Assembly: GCA_013398055.1 (NCBI GenBank)
Contig: VZRS01007545.1
Span: 372,001 to 436,000, forward strand
Length of the DNA stretch: 64,000 nucleotides
Reading direction: 5' to 3'
Source: Ifrita kowaldi
Taxonomy: Eukaryota > Chordata > Aves > Passeriformes > Cinclosomatidae
Shown here: piece by piece, positions 60,906 through 64,000 of the stretch
Layout of the letters: each line of letters begins with the position of its first letter
Position numbering within the stretch: position 1 is the first letter of the stretch
Notes under the pieces: generated by a model
The model's input: the letters and a program-made list of their open reading frames with translations, nothing else
The model's database searches: none
What the model was told of the DNA's origin: nothing
Translations under genes and position numbers: made by a program

Positions 60906-63900
60906 AGTTCCTCCGTTAAGTTCCTCAATTAAATCTTGATAAATGCGTATAACTTGTGTTGGCTAAATCAGTTTAACCAATTAAGTCAATTTAAAATAAC
61001 AGCAAAGGTGAGAAAATGAAGACTCTAACCTGGATTTGCCACAGTGGGTATGCTTGCATGAGCTTCCAAGTGTACTACTACCCTAATTACCTTGTTTTCA
61101 GTGCTTTTTTACTTAGCCTAAGTATTTAGCCTAACTAATTAGGCTAGTGAACATTAGCTTTTTAAGAGCATGCTTTTTTTTCTTTTCTTTTTTTGCACCC
61201 TCAGTAGGTCCTGGGAGCTGGCAAAAGCGGAGCTACATAAAGGATATTATATTTGTGTATTTTTAACTGGTAAGGCTTAGTATTGCAGAACATACCATGC
61301 ATAGAATTATCAGTTTGTGGTAATTAGTTGATTACTTTCATTGAGAAACTGAAACAACCTGTAACTATAGGAGAGAAACTTTTAGAACCCTATTGAATGT
61401 TTTGTAGATTTGTTTTCAAAATGACATGTTGAGCTTTCCATGGATAGCTAATACACATTACACAGCTTCCACTGGATCAAAATGGGCTTACTTCACTGTT
61501 CTCCAAACAAAACTGGAGTAGAGCAGGAAGCAATTGAAAAAGCATGAACAGGGCATGCAAATTATTTCTTAATATAACTTTTGGGAAAAGGAAGTTAAAA
61601 ACATCCAAAAATTAGTGTTTTCTTGGGAAGGGAGGGTCAGGAAAAATAAATTTTCTCCAGTAGTTGAAAGCCTAGAGGTTTTGCTCAAGTCTCTGCAATG
61701 GATGTTAACACCCAGTCATTAAATGAAGAAATATATGTATTCTGCATCTCTCAGGTCCATTATTAATGGAAATAATTTTGTGAACATGTCTTCAAAAAAG
61801 TCATATTAGTTTATCCAAAATGCCTGGGTAGTTCTGAACAAAATTCAGTCCTATGAGATATATATATATATAAAAATACAAATATCTATCTATCTATATA
61901 TATATGTAGGTTTGGTAAGAGAGGAAATAGTGCAGGGCTTAATAAAAATTCTTAGCTGTTAGTGCGTGGGACTTCATAAGAACTGGAAGGCATTTTATTA
62001 ATTGTAAAAAACTCAAACCAAAAAAACTTGACAAGCAAACGAAAATTGTCTACACATGTGTCTACACACGTATATGTATATCTCCATGTTATGGGTTTGT
62101 ACAGAGACATGATTTTGTTTCAAATGGTCTGACAGTAGATGAGTCATAAGCATCTGCAAGGCATTATTTTAAAGGCATGTTGAAGTGGATCTTTCAGGGT
62201 GGTTGGATTGGCTTCTTGGGCAATAGTGTTACAAACATCCCCTCTCCATTAATATGCTAATAAAATTAATGAAACACTATGAGACAATTTTAAGTTGATA
62301 CTTAAGAGTAGTTTTGTTCAGTTTAGTAATATTGTTCTGGAAATGCAGGTGACAGTACTTAATTCTGTATCAGTATTTGTTCTGACATAGATAAAGGACT
62401 TCTGTAATAGTTATATGCAGCAAACAATGTACTTAAGTAAAGACTGACAGTGGAAGAACAAGGTGAATAGACCAGATGTGAATACAGAGTTATGCATAAT
62501 ATAATATGCTTTTATAGGTTACTCTGAACACTGATCCCTTTCCTGTGATAAATTACAAGGTGTAGGAAAATAATCTTTTTCATCTTTTGAAAAAAAGAAG
62601 TGATATTGCCAACATAGGTTCTGCAGCAGCATTGCATTGAAGCCTATAATAATGCTGACTTGGTCCCAGTTTATAGCAGAGTCCACAGCATGCTATGCTT
62701 TTATTCATCCCACAGCGAGTTGAAGGCAGGCTATACACCTGTCTGTTAAACAAATACACCAGCTTTCATTTAATAACAGCTCGAAATGACTGCTAAGTAG
62801 AACTACTATAATGCTATTAATATGCTTCTAGTTAGTATTATGTTTTGACAGAGCAAAATAAGGAAATCTTAAGATGATAAAATGAATTCAATTTAACAAG
62901 TTTTTATCTTGAGAACAAAGTAAAAATAGATTATTCTGATCATTAGGTAACTTTAATATGCCTTCATATGAAAAGTTTTGGCACAATATTTCAGTGAGCT
63001 GAAATTTAATACATAGGAGAATTGCGTAATAGTGGTAAACAGACTATAGAATAAGTCTAGACAGGCAAGTCTTGTTTTATCTTCTCCCATTAACTGTGCT
63101 TCAAGAACAAGAGAGCTCAGCATATGATTGCACTATTGATTTAAATGCTTAGAGTTGTGCAATCAATACTATATGAAGTCATAAATGGAAAGAGGTCATA
63201 TCAGCATCTATAAGGGCTTGGGAGTATTATTTTTGTTTTTCATAGATAGCGTTGATTGTGCTGCTAAAAGAATTTGTGAATTTATCCTGGCAGGTGATTT
63301 GAAGTACTGACTTCATTAATATAGTATTTGTTTCTTATTCTTTTTTCTCTTTAACCAGAATTAAAGATTTAATTGAGATTACAATGATGCAAAATTAGTG
63401 TTTTTGCATATATATAGGGACAGGCATACCTGGGGAGCACTAAAACTGGACCTGTGAGAAATGCTTGAGAATCCATAGTTCCAAATTGATGAAAAGAAAT
63501 GGATACTCTCATGAAGTATAGCAGTTTCTTGATCTGAACTTTGGTGTGGACTTACTTTTTAGTGACGCTTGAATTCTGACAACTTGGTTAAATGCTATCT
63601 TCTGTACTTGTGATCAGGAATTAGTTTTAAATATTAAATTCTTTAAAGATTTTGTCACTGTTTAATTTACATGTATATTTTCTCATTTTTGAAATACTTC
63701 ACTATGTTGGTGCAGGATTTACATGCTAACTGGGATGTAAATGTAATGGCAGATCTACTGTGTTAAAGCTGTGTCTCAATTTGTAAATGAAAAGCAATGC
63801 CTCATTTTTAGGAAGGTCGCATTTTCTTTTTTTCTTTTTATTTTAATGGCCTGAAACTTCTCCAAATTATTTTGCTGTGCCACTCTTCAAACTGACATGT

Positions 63901-64000
63901 CCATTCTCTTCTGACCTCTTACAGATTTATTTATGTATGTATTTTGGAAAAGCTTCAGAAACTAACTTTGGATTAAAGTAGTTCTTTCCATTTCATATAG
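60906..64000. other. unique A+T-rich DNA
   Basis: No gene or interspersed repeat recognised. A TA/TATC microsatellite is at 61857-61907. The 62,630-63,300 part has few homopolymers and a more even composition than its flanks, which could reflect a conserved non-coding element, but this cannot be shown from one sequence. Confidence 0.5.
61857..61907. repeat. (AT)n and (TATC)n microsatellite
   Basis: Alternating AT at 61857-61873, then three TATC/TCTA units and a second AT run, separated by a short A-rich spacer. Confidence 0.9.

Overview
This 64 kb window is A+T-rich, non-coding vertebrate DNA. It almost certainly comes from a bird. The evidence is at least seven fragments of CR1 (chicken repeat 1) LINEs with typical 3' ends, a solo LTR family recognised from many avian genomes, a second ERV-type LTR, and long stretches of unique A+T-rich DNA that look intergenic or intronic. 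No complete protein-coding gene, functional tRNA, rRNA or CRISPR array is visible. Nearly all open reading frames are short and look like chance, or lie inside repeats.

Layout. 1-1.45 kb: unique DNA, then a diverged tandem repeat of about 180 bp carrying (TTAGGG)3. About 3.05 kb: a perfect RFX-type X-box inside a hairpin. 7.7 kb: CR1 tail. 9.9-10.5 kb: GC-rich interspersed repeat with a 20-bp minisatellite. 16.9-18.3 kb: an antisense CR1 inserted into a sense CR1. 18.5 kb: a candidate terminal coding exon on the minus strand (65 codons, strong splice acceptor, product not recognised). 20.5-20.9 kb: a small CpG-bearing island. 22.7-26.6 kb: a solo LTR followed by a 1,840-bp segment present twice around a single N. 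26.6-41.7 kb: unique DNA, including an A+T-rich block with POU and homeodomain sites at 35.1-35.4 kb. 41.7-45.7 kb: a second LTR and a second near-identical duplication around a single N, differing by a 94-bp tandem duplication. 45.7-46.0 kb: CR1. 50.7-51.2 kb: another solo LTR of the first family. 55.2-60.9 kb: three CR1 fragments on the minus strand, one with a 19-bp perfect inverted repeat, plus an old tRNA-derived SINE remnant at 59.45 kb. 61-64 kb: unique DNA.

The two most consequential observations are about data and variation. The single Ns at 24,711 and 43,711 are flanked by the same sequence on both sides, so they look like unmerged contig overlaps or haplotypes (false duplications) rather than real segmental duplications. 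In the second one the two copies differ by a 94-bp tandem duplication just upstream of a TATA box in a retroviral LTR, which looks like an allelic U3 repeat expansion. I see no convincing new multi-gene system; the most gene-like object is the candidate minus-strand exon at 18,521-18,718.
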